A DNA stretch of 64,000 nucleotides from Pacificibacter marinus (GTDB lineage: Bacteria > Pseudomonadota > Alphaproteobacteria > Rhodobacterales > Rhodobacteraceae). Positions 9,502 through 18,537 of this stretch are shown one piece after another (within the stretch, counting starts at the first letter, position 1; each line of letters opens with the position of its first letter). Position numbers and translations under genes: made by a program. Under the pieces are notes generated by a model that was given only the letters and a program-made list of their open reading frames with translations, did no database searches and was not told where the DNA came from. The stretch is from assembly GCF_018860665.1 (NCBI RefSeq), contig NZ_JAHKPK010000051.1, positions 34,685 through 98,684 on the forward strand, written 5' to 3'.

Positions 9502-11066
9502 AGCAAGCCTTCCAGTTTGGAGGGATCGAAGTTCTGCATCAACTCCCAAGAAACGCCATCAGAAGTATCGCTTACTGCGACACCTGAATTTGCAAATGCG
9601 TCCCTCAATTCATCCGCTCTGGCCCAATCTTTATCTTGTCTAGCTTTTCGCCGTTCCTCTAGAAGTGCTTCGATTAGCTTTGACACATCCGTGTTTATAC
9701 TAACTGATTTTAACTTTTCAGACCAAACACTGTGCCGAAGGGAATTAATGCCATCAAGCGTAAAGCCTAAAATTTCAAAGCCTTCATTGAACCACAGAAT
9801 CTCCTGGCTCCGATCATTGTTTCCAGAAACTACGGTGCCCGACAAATAAGGCTCAGAAAGAAACGAATGCAGTTTGTCCATTTCTGAAATTGCTTTTGAA
9901 GTATTTAAATCGTCCGCGAGCGCAAGAATAACTGGGTTGGGCTCCGAAACGATGCTTTTGTTTACAGAAAACGACTCAAGTATTCTCGCCCAATTGTCGA
10001 GCTTAACAGCAGCATCCTCTATAGACTGGCCAGTAACATCCATCGGTGAGCGATAATGAGTTTGAAGAAAACGAAGGCGAATAGCGGGTCCAATATTGTC
10101 AATTGCAAATTGACGTTGATATTTTTCTAACAAATCCCGCACAGTGAAAAAATTGCCCAAAGACTTGGACATTTTCTTGCCTTCAACCTGAAGCATCTCG
10201 TTGTGCAGCCAGTAATTGGCAAAGCCTGCGCCGTCTTCTGCGTGGCCGCTTGCGCAGCAACTTTGCGCGATCTCGTTTTCGTGATGCGGAAACATTAAAT
10301 CATTGCCGCCGCCGTGAATATCAAAGGTATGTGGATGCGCGAGTGCACTGTCGCTCAACTCACCTGCTTCAAGTGGTTTTTTCCACAAAATATCCTCTGC
10401 CATGGCAGAACATTCGATATGCCAACCGGGGCGACCTTTGCCCCATGGGCTGTCCCAACCAGGGGTCTCCGCATCTGAGGGTTTCCACAGCACGAAATCC
10501 ATCGGATCAAGTTTATTATCGGCAATCTCGACCCGCGCGCCAGCGATCATGTCGTCTGTGTTGCGGCCAGACAGGTCACCATAATGCGGATAACTGTTCA
10601 CGGAAAACAACACATGACCCGCGCCGTCAGGATAGGCGTGTTTTTTGGCGATCAAGCCTTCGATCATCGTGATCATTTGATCGATATATTCTGTCGCGCG
10701 GGGCATGTGATCGGGGTCCATGGCGCCAACGGCTTGCATATCATCCAGATACCACTGGGTTGTCTCATCCGTGATGTCGCGAATAGATCGGCCTGTTTCG
10801 GCGGCCTTGGCGTTGATTTTATCATCCACGTCGGTGAAATTGCGCACATAAGTGACGTGATCAGCCCCGTAAACATGACGCAGCAAGCGATTGAGCACAT
10901 CGAATACGATCACAGGCCGCGCATTGCCGATATGGGCGCGATCATAGACCGTTGGCCCACAGACATACATCCGCACATTTTGCGCATCGATGGGTGTAAA
11001 CACCTCTTTCTTGCGGGTTTTCGTGTTCGTCAAACGGATGACTGTCTCGGTGTTCGCGTTGGTCAT
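9498..11066 (-). CDS. cysS: Cysteinyl-tRNA synthetase
   Basis: 522-residue class I aminoacyl-tRNA synthetase charging tRNA-Cys. The zinc- and cysteine-binding [16 protein letters not shown] block contains [15 protein letters not shown] is the KMSKS loop; HEIAQS-type zinc ligands are at [14 protein letters not shown] at 11066 is chosen for GGAAGAG upstream. The 3' 600 bases (about 9540-10190) have clearly lower GC and different codon choice than the 5' part and the neighbouring genes (20 of 60 G+C in 9661-9720), yet the frame is intact. This suggests a recombined segment. First gene of a three-gene overlapping operon. Confidence 0.96.
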   Translation of the reverse strand: MTNANTETVIRLTNTKTRKKEVFTPIDAQNVRMYVCGPTVYDRAHIGNARPVIVFDVLNRLLRHVYGADHVTYVRNFTDVDDKINAKAAETGRSIRDITDETTQWYLDDMQAVGAMDPDHMPRATEYIDQMITMIEGLIAKKHAYPDGAGHVLFSVNSYPHYGDLSGRNTDDMIAGARVEIADNKLDPMDFVLWKPSDAETPGWDSPWGKGRPGWHIECSAMAEDILWKKPLEAGELSDSALAHPHTFDIHGGGNDLMFPHHENEIAQSCCASGHAEDGAGFANYWLHNEMLQVEGKKMSKSLGNFFTVRDLLEKYQRQFAIDNIGPAIRLRFLQTHYRSPMDVTGQSIEDAAVKLDNWARILESFSVNKSIVSEPNPVILALADDLNTSKAISEMDKLHSFLSEPYLSGTVVSGNNDRSQEILWFNEGFEILGFTLDGINSLRHSVWSEKLKSVSINTDVSKLIEALLEERRKARQDKDWARADELRDAFANSGVAVSDTSDGVSWELMQNFDPSKLEGLL

Positions 11067-11253
11067 AGCTCTTCCTTCGGGTGTCCCCGCGGGCATATCA
11101 GCTTCATTCAATAGAGAAAAGAGACCAGAGACCCGCGTGACAATGTCAGCGGATAATGCAGCAAATAATAAGGGTGCAATCTTGGGTCATGGCATTTGTT
11201 TAGCAGCGCAAACTGGACTTGCAAAGCCCCCTATTTGACCGCAATTTAGCGCC

Positions 11254-12087
11254 ATGACACAAAATCCAAATCGCGATCCTATTTTCGAGGTGCCCGAGGG
11301 CATCGAACAATTGCTTGAGATTATGAAGCGTCTGCGCGACCCAGAGGGCGGCTGCCCGTGGGATATCGAGCAAACCTTTGAAACCATTGCGCCCTATTCC
11401 ATAGAAGAAGCCTATGAGGTCGAGGATGCGATCAAACGCGGCGACATGACGGATTTGCAGTCAGAGCTTGGGGATTTGTTGTTTCAATCGGTGTTTCAAT
11501 CGCAAATCGCTGCCGACAAGGGCCTATTCGATTTTCAAGATGTGGCCAAAACCATCGCAGCAAAGATGATTGATCGGCATCCACATGTGTTTGGCGACCA
11601 AAGCAATCAAAAGTCGTCCGAACAACAAACCATTGATTGGGAAGTGCAAAAAGCCGCCGAACGCGAGCGCAGAGGCGAAACGCGGGTGCTGGACGGGGTC
11701 GCCATGGGCTTGCCCGCCTTGATGCGCGCGCAAAAATTGCAAAAGCGCGCCGCCCGCGTCGGCTTTGACTGGCCGGACGTCCGCCATGTGATCGACAAAA
11801 TTGTTGAGGAATCCGCCGAACTGGTCGAGGCCCGCGACAGTAAAACACCCGAAGATGTCTATGAAGAATACGGGGATTTGCTGTTTGTCATGGTCAATTT
11901 GGGGCGCCATTTGGGCATCGAGACTGAGGAAGCCTTGCGTGCAGCGAATGCTAAATTCACCAGACGTTTCAATGCGGTAGAAGACAGGCTTACACAGATT
12001 GGCAAAGCGCCATCTGACAGTGACTTGGCTGAGATGGATAAACTTTGGGACGAGGTTAAGGTGATCGACAAGCAGGGGCTTTTGTAG
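11254..12087 (+). CDS. mazG: Nucleoside triphosphate pyrophosphohydrolase MazG
   Basis: 277 residues with two tandem all-alpha MazG domains. The first has CPWDIEQTFETIAPYSIEEAYEV and ELGDLLFQSVFQ (metal-binding EExxE and ExxD). The second has FDWPDVRHVIDKIVEESAELVEA and YEEYGDLLFVMVNLGRH. It hydrolyses non-canonical or excess NTPs to NMP and pyrophosphate as house-cleaning. It is divergent from cysS and followed by an independent promoter region. Confidence 0.94.
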   Translation: MTQNPNRDPIFEVPEGIEQLLEIMKRLRDPEGGCPWDIEQTFETIAPYSIEEAYEVEDAIKRGDMTDLQSELGDLLFQSVFQSQIAADKGLFDFQDVAKTIAAKMIDRHPHVFGDQSNQKSSEQQTIDWEVQKAAERERRGETRVLDGVAMGLPALMRAQKLQKRAARVGFDWPDVRHVIDKIVEESAELVEARDSKTPEDVYEEYGDLLFVMVNLGRHLGIETEEALRAANAKFTRRFNAVEDRLTQIGKAPSDSDLAEMDKLWDEVKVIDKQGLL

Positions 12088-12107
12088 CGACATTTCACCA
12101 CAAGCGA

Positions 12108-12162
12108 CAATACCCGATTTTTATAATCAGGTATTGACCCGAGCGATTTTGTCAGATTAAAA
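12108..12162 (+). promoter_or_regulatory. Putative promoter and inverted repeat upstream of the iron-binding protein gene
   Basis: TTGACC at 12134-12139 and TTAAAA at 12157-12162 are separated by 17 bases and precede the gene by 25 bases. An inverted repeat CAATACC (12108-12114) / GGTATTG (12130-12136) overlaps the -35 element. It could be an operator or the tail hairpin of mazG; there is no T-tract after it. No match to a Fur, Irr or RirA consensus was evident by eye. Confidence 0.45.
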
Positions 12163-12187
12163 GTCGCCAACAACATAGGAGCCCTTT

Positions 12188-13189
12188 ATGACCCTTCGGA
12201 CAACAATCCTCGCCACAACACTTTTGGCGGCCACCCCTGCGCTTGCAGATGTAAACGTATACTCATACCGCCAGCCTGAGCTGATTGCCCCTTTGACAGA
12301 GGCCTTTACAGCGCAAACAGGTATCCCGGTAAATGTTGCCTTTCTTGACTCAGGCCTCACCGAGCGTTTGAAAGCCGAAGGCGACCGTTCACCTGCCGAT
12401 GTGATCCTGACAGTCGATATTTCGCGTTTGGCCGAAGCCGTAGACGCAGGCGTGACCCAGTCGATTGAGACAGAGACACTGAAAGCCAACGTCCCTGCCG
12501 CCTACCATGATCCAGCGGGTCACTGGTGGGGCGTGACCACCCGCGCACGTGTTGTTTACGCATCTAAAGAAGCCATCGCGGATGGTGAGATCACAACTTA
12601 CGAAGACCTGGCAGACCCCAAATGGGCGGGCCGCATCTGTACGCGCTCAGGCACCAACTCTTATATGATCGGCCTGACATCTGCTTATCTCGTTCACCAC
12701 GGCGCAGAAGAAACCAAAACATGGCTCGAAGGTTTGAAATCGAACCTTGCACGCAAGCCACAGGGCAATGACCGCGCACAAGTGAAAGCGATCTGGGCTG
12801 GCGAATGCGACATCTCAATCGGCAACACATACTACATGGGCCAAATGCTGGCCGACCCAGAGCAAAAAGAATGGGCAGATGCAGTGCGTCTTGAATTCCC
12901 GGTCTTTGAAGGCGGCGGAACGCATGTCAACATCTCAGGTGTGGCACTGACAAAAGCATCAAAGAACATCGAGGAAGCCACTCAATTTATTGAGTTTTTG
13001 ACCTCCCCTGCGGCGCAAGAAATCTATGCAGAAGCCAATAGCGAATACCCAATCGCACCGGGATCATCCCCAACAGAATTGGTTGCGAGCTGGGGATCAT
13101 TTGAACCTGATGATCTGAACTTGATGACCATTGCTGGCGCGCGTGCAGAAGCCCTGCGCCTGACCCAAGAAGTCGATTACGACGGCTAA
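12188..13189 (+). CDS. Ferric iron ABC transporter periplasmic substrate-binding protein
   Basis: 333 residues with an N-terminal signal peptide ending ATPALA before DVNVYSYRQPE, the usual mature start of FbpA/AfuA/FutA-type proteins. NTYYMGQML (near residue 215) carries the tandem tyrosines that bind ferric iron; SGTNSYMIG lies in the second lobe. It binds Fe(III) in the periplasm. No permease or ATPase gene is adjacent, so it is an orphan that must use a transporter encoded elsewhere. A strong terminator follows. Confidence 0.88.
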   Translation: MTLRTTILATTLLAATPALADVNVYSYRQPELIAPLTEAFTAQTGIPVNVAFLDSGLTERLKAEGDRSPADVILTVDISRLAEAVDAGVTQSIETETLKANVPAAYHDPAGHWWGVTTRARVVYASKEAIADGEITTYEDLADPKWAGRICTRSGTNSYMIGLTSAYLVHHGAEETKTWLEGLKSNLARKPQGNDRAQVKAIWAGECDISIGNTYYMGQMLADPEQKEWADAVRLEFPVFEGGGTHVNISGVALTKASKNIEEATQFIEFLTSPAAQEIYAEANSEYPIAPGSSPTELVASWGSFEPDDLNLMTIAGARAEALRLTQEVDYDG

Positions 13190-13223
13190 GCCAAACGCAG
13201 GCCTCTTTGAAATGAGATGCAAG

Positions 13224-13260
13224 CCCGCCTTGTGTAAAAGCACGAGGCGGGTCTTTTTTT
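13224..13260 (+). terminator. Strong intrinsic terminator of the iron-binding protein gene
   Basis: Stem 13224-13234 / 13241-13251 (CCCGCCTTGTG with CACGAGGCGGG, one U-G pair) with loop TAAAAG, followed by TCTTTTTTT at 13252-13260. Confidence 0.92.
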
Positions 13261-13298
13261 GCCTTGACCTGCCCGCAATCCTTGGGCAGGTTCAGCGC

Positions 13299-13346
13299 AT
13301 GAAAACAGCATTCGTCACAACGCAGTATTATTTCCGTTCCTCATAG
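13299..13346 (+). CDS. Putative 15-residue leader peptide
   Basis: The ORF encodes MKTAFVTTQYYFRSS and ends in TAG. AGG lies eight bases before the ATG, in the 3' arm of a small hairpin. The codons TAT TAT TTC (Tyr-Tyr-Phe, 13326-13334) sit just after the segment that pairs with 13358-13366. A ribosome stalled there would leave the antiterminator segment at 13350-13355 free. A ribosome reaching the stop codon would cover it. Aromatic amino acid starvation or an antibiotic that stalls ribosomes are possible signals. Translation is inferred only from the layout. Confidence 0.5.
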   Translation: MKTAFVTTQYYFRSS

Positions 13347-13372
13347 GGTGCGGCTATCGTTGTGACATAACA

Positions 13373-13399
13373 AAAGCCGCCGCAGCAGGGCGGCTTTTT
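13373..13399 (+). terminator. Intrinsic terminator inside the leader of the GNAT gene
   Basis: AAAGCCGCC (13373-13381) pairs with GGCGGCTTT (13389-13397) around GCAGCAG, ending in TTTTT. It lies only 39 bases before the GNAT start and 110 bases after the previous terminator, so it must act on a short separate transcript or as an attenuator. Confidence 0.85.
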
Positions 13400-13437
13400 G
13401 TATTTTGGGCTCTTGCATGCGGCAACAGGAGACCAAA

Positions 13438-13923
13438 ATGATCGATACTTTAGAACGCAAGACCGCAACATCAGACATCACCATTCGCCCTGCCCGACGA
13501 TCCGATTGTCGTGCCCTTGCGCGGATGATCGAAGAACTGGCCAAACACCACGGCGACGTGCCATTGATTTCTGAAGACGCCCTACGCGCCAGCGTGTTCA
13601 CGACTGAACCTTGGCTGACAATCCTTGTGGCCGAGCGCGAAGAACGACTGGTGGGCTACGCAGGATTGGTGCGCGGTTTTAAACTACACTTCGGGCAACG
13701 CACATTGGACCTGCATCACCTTTTCATTGCGCCCAACATGCGCGGCAAAGGTGTTGGGCGCCAGCTGATTGACGCATCTATCAGTACCGCTCGCGCGCTT
13801 GATTGTGTGGAATTGACCGTGAGCACGCAAAGCCACAATACAGCCGCGCAAAACGCATATTCCGCCTGTGGGTTTGCGAAAATGCAAAACGCGGGCGATG
13901 CTCAATTTGTAATGAACCTGTAA
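13438..13923 (+). CDS. GNAT family N-acetyltransferase
   Basis: 161 residues. The GNAT fold starts at ITIRPARRSDC (residue 14); the acetyl-CoA pyrophosphate loop is HHLFIAPNMRGKGVG (about residues 96-110); TVSTQSHNTAAQNAYSACGF (about 128-147) is the standard C-terminal block. It acetylates an amine of an unknown small molecule or protein. ATG at 13438 has AGGAG six bases upstream; an in-frame start at 13405 lacks one. The upstream leader suggests expression depends on translation status. A bidirectional terminator separates it from rnd. Confidence 0.87.
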   Translation: MIDTLERKTATSDITIRPARRSDCRALARMIEELAKHHGDVPLISEDALRASVFTTEPWLTILVAEREERLVGYAGLVRGFKLHFGQRTLDLHHLFIAPNMRGKGVGRQLIDASISTARALDCVELTVSTQSHNTAAQNAYSACGFAKMQNAGDAQFVMNL

Positions 13924-13934
13924 TCAGGCAAGCA

Positions 13935-13976
13935 AAAGGCGCAAAACAGTCAAATGCTGACCGGTTTTGCGCCTTT
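13935..13976. terminator. Bidirectional terminator between GNAT and rnd
   Basis: AAAGGCGCAAAAC (13935-13947) pairs perfectly with GTTTTGCGCCTTT (13964-13976). The A/T-rich ends can serve both convergent genes. Confidence 0.88.
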
Positions 13977-14001
13977 CAATTATCGAACAAGACCATTGCC
14001 C

Positions 14002-15159
14002 TTAGAGCGCAATGACATCAACTCTTTGACCTTTGACTGCCAAACCGATTTCGCCTTTGCACAATCGCATCGCATCATCGCCAAAGACTTCGGCACGCCA
14101 ACCGCTGAGTGAGGGCACATCGCGCTTGCCAGCTGCGATCATATCCAGCTCGGCTGATGAGGCGATCATTTTTGCCGCCACATTGGCATTGTCGGATTTG
14201 GCTTTCAGCAACACCCGCAGCATATCGGCCAAAGCAGGGTTCACCTGCAATTTGTCGCGATCCATATCCACTTTGGGCATTTGGTCAGGGGTGTATTTGG
14301 CGGCCGCCGCGATTGCCGCGATGATACCATCAGCGATGTCACCCTTGCGGGCTTCACGCAGCAACAGGCGAGACCGCGATAGATCCTCTGCATTTTTGGG
14401 CTTGGTCGAGGCCAATTCCAGCATCGCATCGTCTTTGTAAACGCGGTTGCGGGGAATGTCGCGTGTCTGCGAATACTCTTCACGAAAGGCTGCCAGCTCT
14501 TTCACGGCAGCCAAGAATTTACCAGAGCTGGTGCGGGTTTTCACTCGCTTCCAAGCGTCTTCCGGTTTGACCACATAGGTGCCAGGCGTCAACAAAACCT
14601 GCATTTCTTCGGCGACCCACTTTTCGCGGCCTGCTTTTTTAACCTCAGCGTCCAAGAATTCGTAAATCATCCGCAAATGCGTCACATCGGCCAGCGCATA
14701 CGTTTCTTGCGCAGGTGTCAGCGGGCGGCGCGACCAATCGGTGAAGCGCGATGTTTTGTCTAAGCTTTCCTTGGCGATTTTGCGCACCAAAGTCTCATAG
14801 CCCACCTGTTCGCCAAATCCGCAGACCATCGCCGCCACTTGAGTGTCGAACAAAGGCTTGGGGATCACGCCACCTTGGATGTAGAAAATTTCCAAATCTT
14901 GGCGCGCGGCATGGAACACTTTGACCACGTTTTCATCGCGAAACAGCGCGTAAAGTGGTTCCAAATCGATGTCTTTGGCCAGCGGGTCCACCAAAACGGC
15001 GTCTTCTTCGTTATCGCCAGTGACCGCCAACTGCACGAGGCACAGCTTGGAATAATAGGTCCGCTCTCGAAGGAATTCAGTGTCCACAGTCACAAAAGGA
15101 TATTTTTTGGCGTGGTCGCAAAAGGCTTGAAGCGCCTCAGTCGTTTTGATGGTGATCAT
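14002..15159 (-). CDS. rnd: Ribonuclease D
   Basis: 385 residues. The DEDDy 3'-5' exonuclease domain has VTVDTEFLRERTYY (motif I, DTE), FHAARQDLEIFY (motif II) and YALADVTHLRMIYEFL (motif III with Tyr and Asp). HRDC domains fill the C-terminal half. The enzyme trims 3' ends of tRNA and other structured RNAs. Upstream of the start, toward purN, no other gene intervenes. Confidence 0.95.
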   Translation of the reverse strand: MITIKTTEALQAFCDHAKKYPFVTVDTEFLRERTYYSKLCLVQLAVTGDNEEDAVLVDPLAKDIDLEPLYALFRDENVVKVFHAARQDLEIFYIQGGVIPKPLFDTQVAAMVCGFGEQVGYETLVRKIAKESLDKTSRFTDWSRRPLTPAQETYALADVTHLRMIYEFLDAEVKKAGREKWVAEEMQVLLTPGTYVVKPEDAWKRVKTRTSSGKFLAAVKELAAFREEYSQTRDIPRNRVYKDDAMLELASTKPKNAEDLSRSRLLLREARKGDIADGIIAAIAAAAKYTPDQMPKVDMDRDKLQVNPALADMLRVLLKAKSDNANVAAKMIASSAELDMIAAGKRDVPSLSGWRAEVFGDDAMRLCKGEIGLAVKGQRVDVIAL

Positions 15160-15256
15160 GATGTCTTTTCTAAAGTATACGGGGTCATCCCGCAGATCGT
15201 TCCCAATTTCTACGCAACTCGGACCAGAATGAAAAGCAGATAGGTCTAAATGTCGA

Positions 15257-15283
15257 AAACGCGCCCCGATATGGTGCGCGTTT
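15257..15283 (-). terminator. Intrinsic terminator of purM-purN
   Basis: AAACGCGC (15257-15264) pairs with GCGCGTTT (15276-15283). On the minus strand the stem begins two bases after the purN stop and is followed by TTTTCGAC-like sequence. Confidence 0.75.
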
Positions 15284-15285
15284 GC

Positions 15286-15873
15286 CTAAACATCAACCCG
15301 TGTGCGATCCCCCGACACAAAGCGTCGCAAGGTCTCAGGATAAAGCCTGTGCTCGACCGGCAAGACCCGTGCGGCCAAGGCGTCAGCAGTATCACCTGCC
15401 AAGATAGGCACGCGGCCCTGCGCCAAAATAGGCCCGCCATCCAACTCGGCTGTGACTTCGTGCACGGAACAGCCAGCGGCATCGTCGCCCGCATCAATTG
15501 CCCGCTGATGGGTGTGCAAACCTTTGTATTTGGGCAGCAAAGACGGGTGAATGTTCAGCATCTTACCTGCGAAATGCGCGATGAACTCAGGCGTGAGAAT
15601 GCGCATGAACCCAGCCAAAGCCACCACGTCAGGATCGTAAGGCGCAAGCGCAGCCATAACCGCCGCGTCAAAAGCTGCACGATCCCCTTTGTAGTCTTTA
15701 TGATCCACAACCACTGTCGGAATGCCCAAGGCCTCAGCCTTGGCCAGCCCCCCCGCATCGGGACGGTTGGACAGCACAACACAAGGCCGTGCAGGGTGAT
15801 CGCCGGTCATAGACTGCGCCAGCGTCACCATGTTAGAGCCACTGCCAGAGATCAGGATCGCAACTTTTTTCAC
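15286..15873 (-). CDS. purN: Phosphoribosylglycinamide formyltransferase
   Basis: 195 residues. Third enzyme of de novo purine synthesis, transferring formyl from 10-formyl-THF to GAR. LISGSGSNM binds phosphate; the catalytic Asn-His block is LNIHPSLLPKYKGLHTHQRA; the catalytic Asp lies in HEVTAELDGGPIL. It follows purM after a 12-base gap and ends at a terminator. Confidence 0.96.
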   Translation of the reverse strand: MKKVAILISGSGSNMVTLAQSMTGDHPARPCVVLSNRPDAGGLAKAEALGIPTVVVDHKDYKGDRAAFDAAVMAALAPYDPDVVALAGFMRILTPEFIAHFAGKMLNIHPSLLPKYKGLHTHQRAIDAGDDAAGCSVHEVTAELDGGPILAQGRVPILAGDTADALAARVLPVEHRLYPETLRRFVSGDRTRVDV

Positions 15874-15885
15874 GAACCTTCGCCC

Positions 15886-16932
15886 TTAGACCAAGCTGCC
15901 AGTGTAGCGCACGCCCGCGCCCGCCGTCACTGTGCCAAGGGTGTAAACGGTTTCCCCTTCACCTTGCAGCAATGCGATGATCGCGTCAGCTTTGTCCGCA
16001 TCCACAGATAAGACCATACCAACGCCAGCGTTAAAGGTTTTGAGCATTTCAGATTCGGCCAAACCAGCCACATCAGCGATCCATGCGAACACAGGCGGCA
16101 AGGTCCAAGAGGTCAGGTCGATATCTGCACCAAGGCCTTCGGGCAACACGCGTGGCAGGTTTTCTGTCAAACCGCCGCCAGTGATATGTGCCAATGCGTG
16201 AACGCCACCAGCACGGACCGCTGCCAAGGTTTGTTTCACGTACAAACGTGTCGGCTTCAACAGCTCTTCGCCCAAGGCCCCCTCGCCGAATGGCGCTTTG
16301 TCATCCCAACCAAGACCAGAGACTTCAACCGTTTTGCGCACCAAAGAATAGCCGTTGGAATGCACGCCATCTGACGCCAGACCAATCAACACGTCGCCTT
16401 CTTTGACGCCCGCAGGCAAGTCTTCGCCGCGCTCCATCGCTCCGACAGAAAAGCCTGCAAGATCGAAATCGCCATCGTGGTACATGCCAGGCATCTCAGC
16501 CGTTTCGCCGCCAATCAAAGCACAACCAGACAGTTCACAGCCTTTGGCGATGCCTTCGATGATCGCTGTGGCTTGGTCCAGCTCAAGCTTGCCCGTGGCA
16601 AAGTAGTCGAGAAAGAACAAAGGCTCCGCACCCTGACAGACCAGATCGTTCACGCACATAGCCACCAGATCGATGCCGATGGTAGACACATTGCCTGTGT
16701 CAATCGCGATGCGCAGCTTGGTGCCAACACCGTCTGTCGCCGCCACAAGGATCGGATCGGTGTAGCCTGCCCCTTTGAGGTCAAACAAAGCACCAAAACC
16801 GCCCAAACCCGCCATCACGCCAGAGCGCGCCGTTTTCTTGGCCGCGGGTTTGATCCGCTCAACAAGCGCATTGCCCGCGTCAATATCCACACCGGCGTCT
16901 GCATATGTTAGGCCGTTTTTTGCGTCGCTCAT
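15886..16932 (-). CDS. purM: Phosphoribosylformylglycinamidine cyclo-ligase (AIR synthetase)
   Basis: 348 residues. It closes the imidazole ring of FGAM with ATP to give [24 protein letters not shown] at the N terminus, [39 protein letters not shown] and [16 protein letters not shown] are classic PurM blocks. First gene of the purM-purN pair. Confidence 0.97.
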   Translation of the reverse strand: MSDAKNGLTYADAGVDIDAGNALVERIKPAAKKTARSGVMAGLGGFGALFDLKGAGYTDPILVAATDGVGTKLRIAIDTGNVSTIGIDLVAMCVNDLVCQGAEPLFFLDYFATGKLELDQATAIIEGIAKGCELSGCALIGGETAEMPGMYHDGDFDLAGFSVGAMERGEDLPAGVKEGDVLIGLASDGVHSNGYSLVRKTVEVSGLGWDDKAPFGEGALGEELLKPTRLYVKQTLAAVRAGGVHALAHITGGGLTENLPRVLPEGLGADIDLTSWTLPPVFAWIADVAGLAESEMLKTFNAGVGMVLSVDADKADAIIALLQGEGETVYTLGTVTAGAGVRYTGSLV

Positions 16933-17387
16933 GATCTATAGTCCCCAAACTCACCTGCGGCATGCTCGTGTTCTCGGTTTGAACAGACCGCTTTGTCATC
17001 ATTTGCCCCGCGCTTTATCGCAGTTCGTGGCGTAAGGAAAGCAAAAGCACCGATTGCTTGTCATTGTCATGCGTACAGGTATTCCCCAAGCGCAGCGCTG
17101 TTTTCATTTTAGCACTGTGCTCCTTGCCACTTTGTTCGATTAATCAACAGCCATAAAGGCAGTTTTGACGGATAGAGCTGGCAGTTTCCCCGCGCTTTTT
17201 GTCTTAAACGTATCGACCTTGATCGCATTGCTCTTGATCATAAACATGTTCACCTTGTGCCGAAATGTCCAAGAAAGGCGTTTACAATTCTAGGAGTTGC
17301 TCACGTCTGTCCGCCCAGTTTCACAGTCGTCACTCGTTGATGTGCTTTTGCCCTTGGCCGTTGATGCTGACGATGAAGGCGGTTCAC
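16933..17387. other. Intergenic region between purM and the M20 hydrolase gene, no gene seen
   Basis: 455 bases with only short frames and no recognisable product, tRNA or terminator. It must contain the purM promoter (minus strand). It marks the change from housekeeping genes to the catabolic loci that fill the next 45 kb. Confidence 0.5.
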
Positions 17388-18500
17388 TTACATTTCAGCA
17401 AAATCAGTCAAAATCGCGCCATAAATCTCAACAGCTTGAGTGATGTTGTCCACGATACAATATTCATCGGTTTGATGCGCCAAAGCCGGATCACCGGGGC
17501 CGAGTATCACTGTTGGGGCATTTTGTAATGCGGGTTGTAACAGCGCTGCATCGGTAAAGTAGCTGACACTGGCTTGGCGCATCGGCGCAGCAGTGCGGGC
17601 CGCGCAAATGTCCCCGATACGTTTCACAATCGGCACATTCGGATCGGTCCAAACGGGCGGAAGATCTAAGAGTGTGGAGATTTCGGCATCATCATTGGCA
17701 AGTTGCGCAATCTGAGTTGTCAGCTCGGCGTGTTGCATTGGCGGAACGCTGCGCAGGTCAATTTCTATTTCCGCAAGATCAGGCACCGAATTAACATTTA
17801 GCCCGCCCTTTATTGTTCCAACGTTGATCGTAGGCCGCCCCATCACGGGATGCGTGGGGGTATCGAACGTAAAGTTTTCGAGCCTTGTGATAAATCGAGC
17901 CGCTTTCGCGATGGCATTGTCACCGCGTTCGGGCATAGACCCATGCGCTGTCACGCCACGACTTGTCGCCTTGAGCCATAACACGCCTTTATGCCCATGC
18001 GCAGGACGGTTCAAAGTGGGTTCAGCAACGATCAGACCTGCAACAGGCGGCAAGGCTATCGATTGCACCAGATGGCGCGCGCCGTCACATCCCGTTTCTT
18101 CGCCGCAAGTGATCAGCAGTAAGACACCCGGACCTTGCTTCAATCGACCTGCCCCAGCGATAGCGGCGCTGACAAACGCGGCAACGCCTGCTTTCATATC
18201 TGTACTGCCACGCCCATACAGACGCCCGTCAATAATATCACCAGCGAAAGGGTTCACCTGCCACGGCTGATGGCCCAAAGGGACAGTGTCTAGATGGCCC
18301 GTGAAGGCCAGCGGCTTGCCAGTGCCATTGCCCATATAAGCAACTAGATTTGTACGGCCATCAGGCATTGGATGAAGCTGCGCCTCAAACCCTGCGGCTG
18401 CAAGCAGATCATACAAAAAGGCCGCACAGGAAGATTCGTTACCCGGTGGATTGACGGTGTCGAACGCCAGTAAGCGCTGTGTCAGCGTAATAACATCCAT
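17388..18500 (-). CDS. M20 family metallohydrolase (ArgE/DapE-like)
   Basis: 370 residues with the two-zinc peptidase/deacylase fold. LAFTGHLDTVP (metal His and Asp), LYGRGSTDMKAGVAAF (bridging Asp) and LLITCGEETGCDGA (catalytic Glu pair) are all present, so it should be active. The family removes N-acyl groups or cleaves small peptides; here the substrate is unknown. It is the last gene of the LacI-controlled operon, 37 bases after the amidotransferase-like gene, suggesting the imported compound contains an amide bond. acetylornithine deacetylase is the nearest named family, but there is no arginine context. Confidence 0.82.
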   Translation of the reverse strand: MDVITLTQRLLAFDTVNPPGNESSCAAFLYDLLAAAGFEAQLHPMPDGRTNLVAYMGNGTGKPLAFTGHLDTVPLGHQPWQVNPFAGDIIDGRLYGRGSTDMKAGVAAFVSAAIAGAGRLKQGPGVLLLITCGEETGCDGARHLVQSIALPPVAGLIVAEPTLNRPAHGHKGVLWLKATSRGVTAHGSMPERGDNAIAKAARFITRLENFTFDTPTHPVMGRPTINVGTIKGGLNVNSVPDLAEIEIDLRSVPPMQHAELTTQIAQLANDDAEISTLLDLPPVWTDPNVPIVKRIGDICAARTAAPMRQASVSYFTDAALLQPALQNAPTVILGPGDPALAHQTDEYCIVDNITQAVEIYGAILTDFAEM

Positions 18501-18537
18501 ATGCGGCCCTCGTTGATGTGTTTAAGGATCAATGCGC

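Larger units (their letters stand above)
13261..13399 (+). promoter_or_regulatory. Candidate transcription attenuator (leader ORF, antiterminator, terminator) upstream of a GNAT gene
   Basis: The leader lies between two terminators, just upstream of the GNAT gene. Its parts in order are a hairpin CCTGCCC/GGGCAGG (13268-13290); a 15-codon ORF (13299-13346); segment GTCACAACG inside that ORF (13314-13322), complementary to CGTTGTGAC (13358-13366); GCGGCT (13350-13355), complementary to AGCCGC (13375-13380); and a terminator (13373-13399) that shares the AGCCGC arm. Pairing of 13350-13355 with 13375-13380 would prevent the terminator. The layout matches ribosome-mediated attenuation. The inducing signal is unknown. 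Confidence 0.6.
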
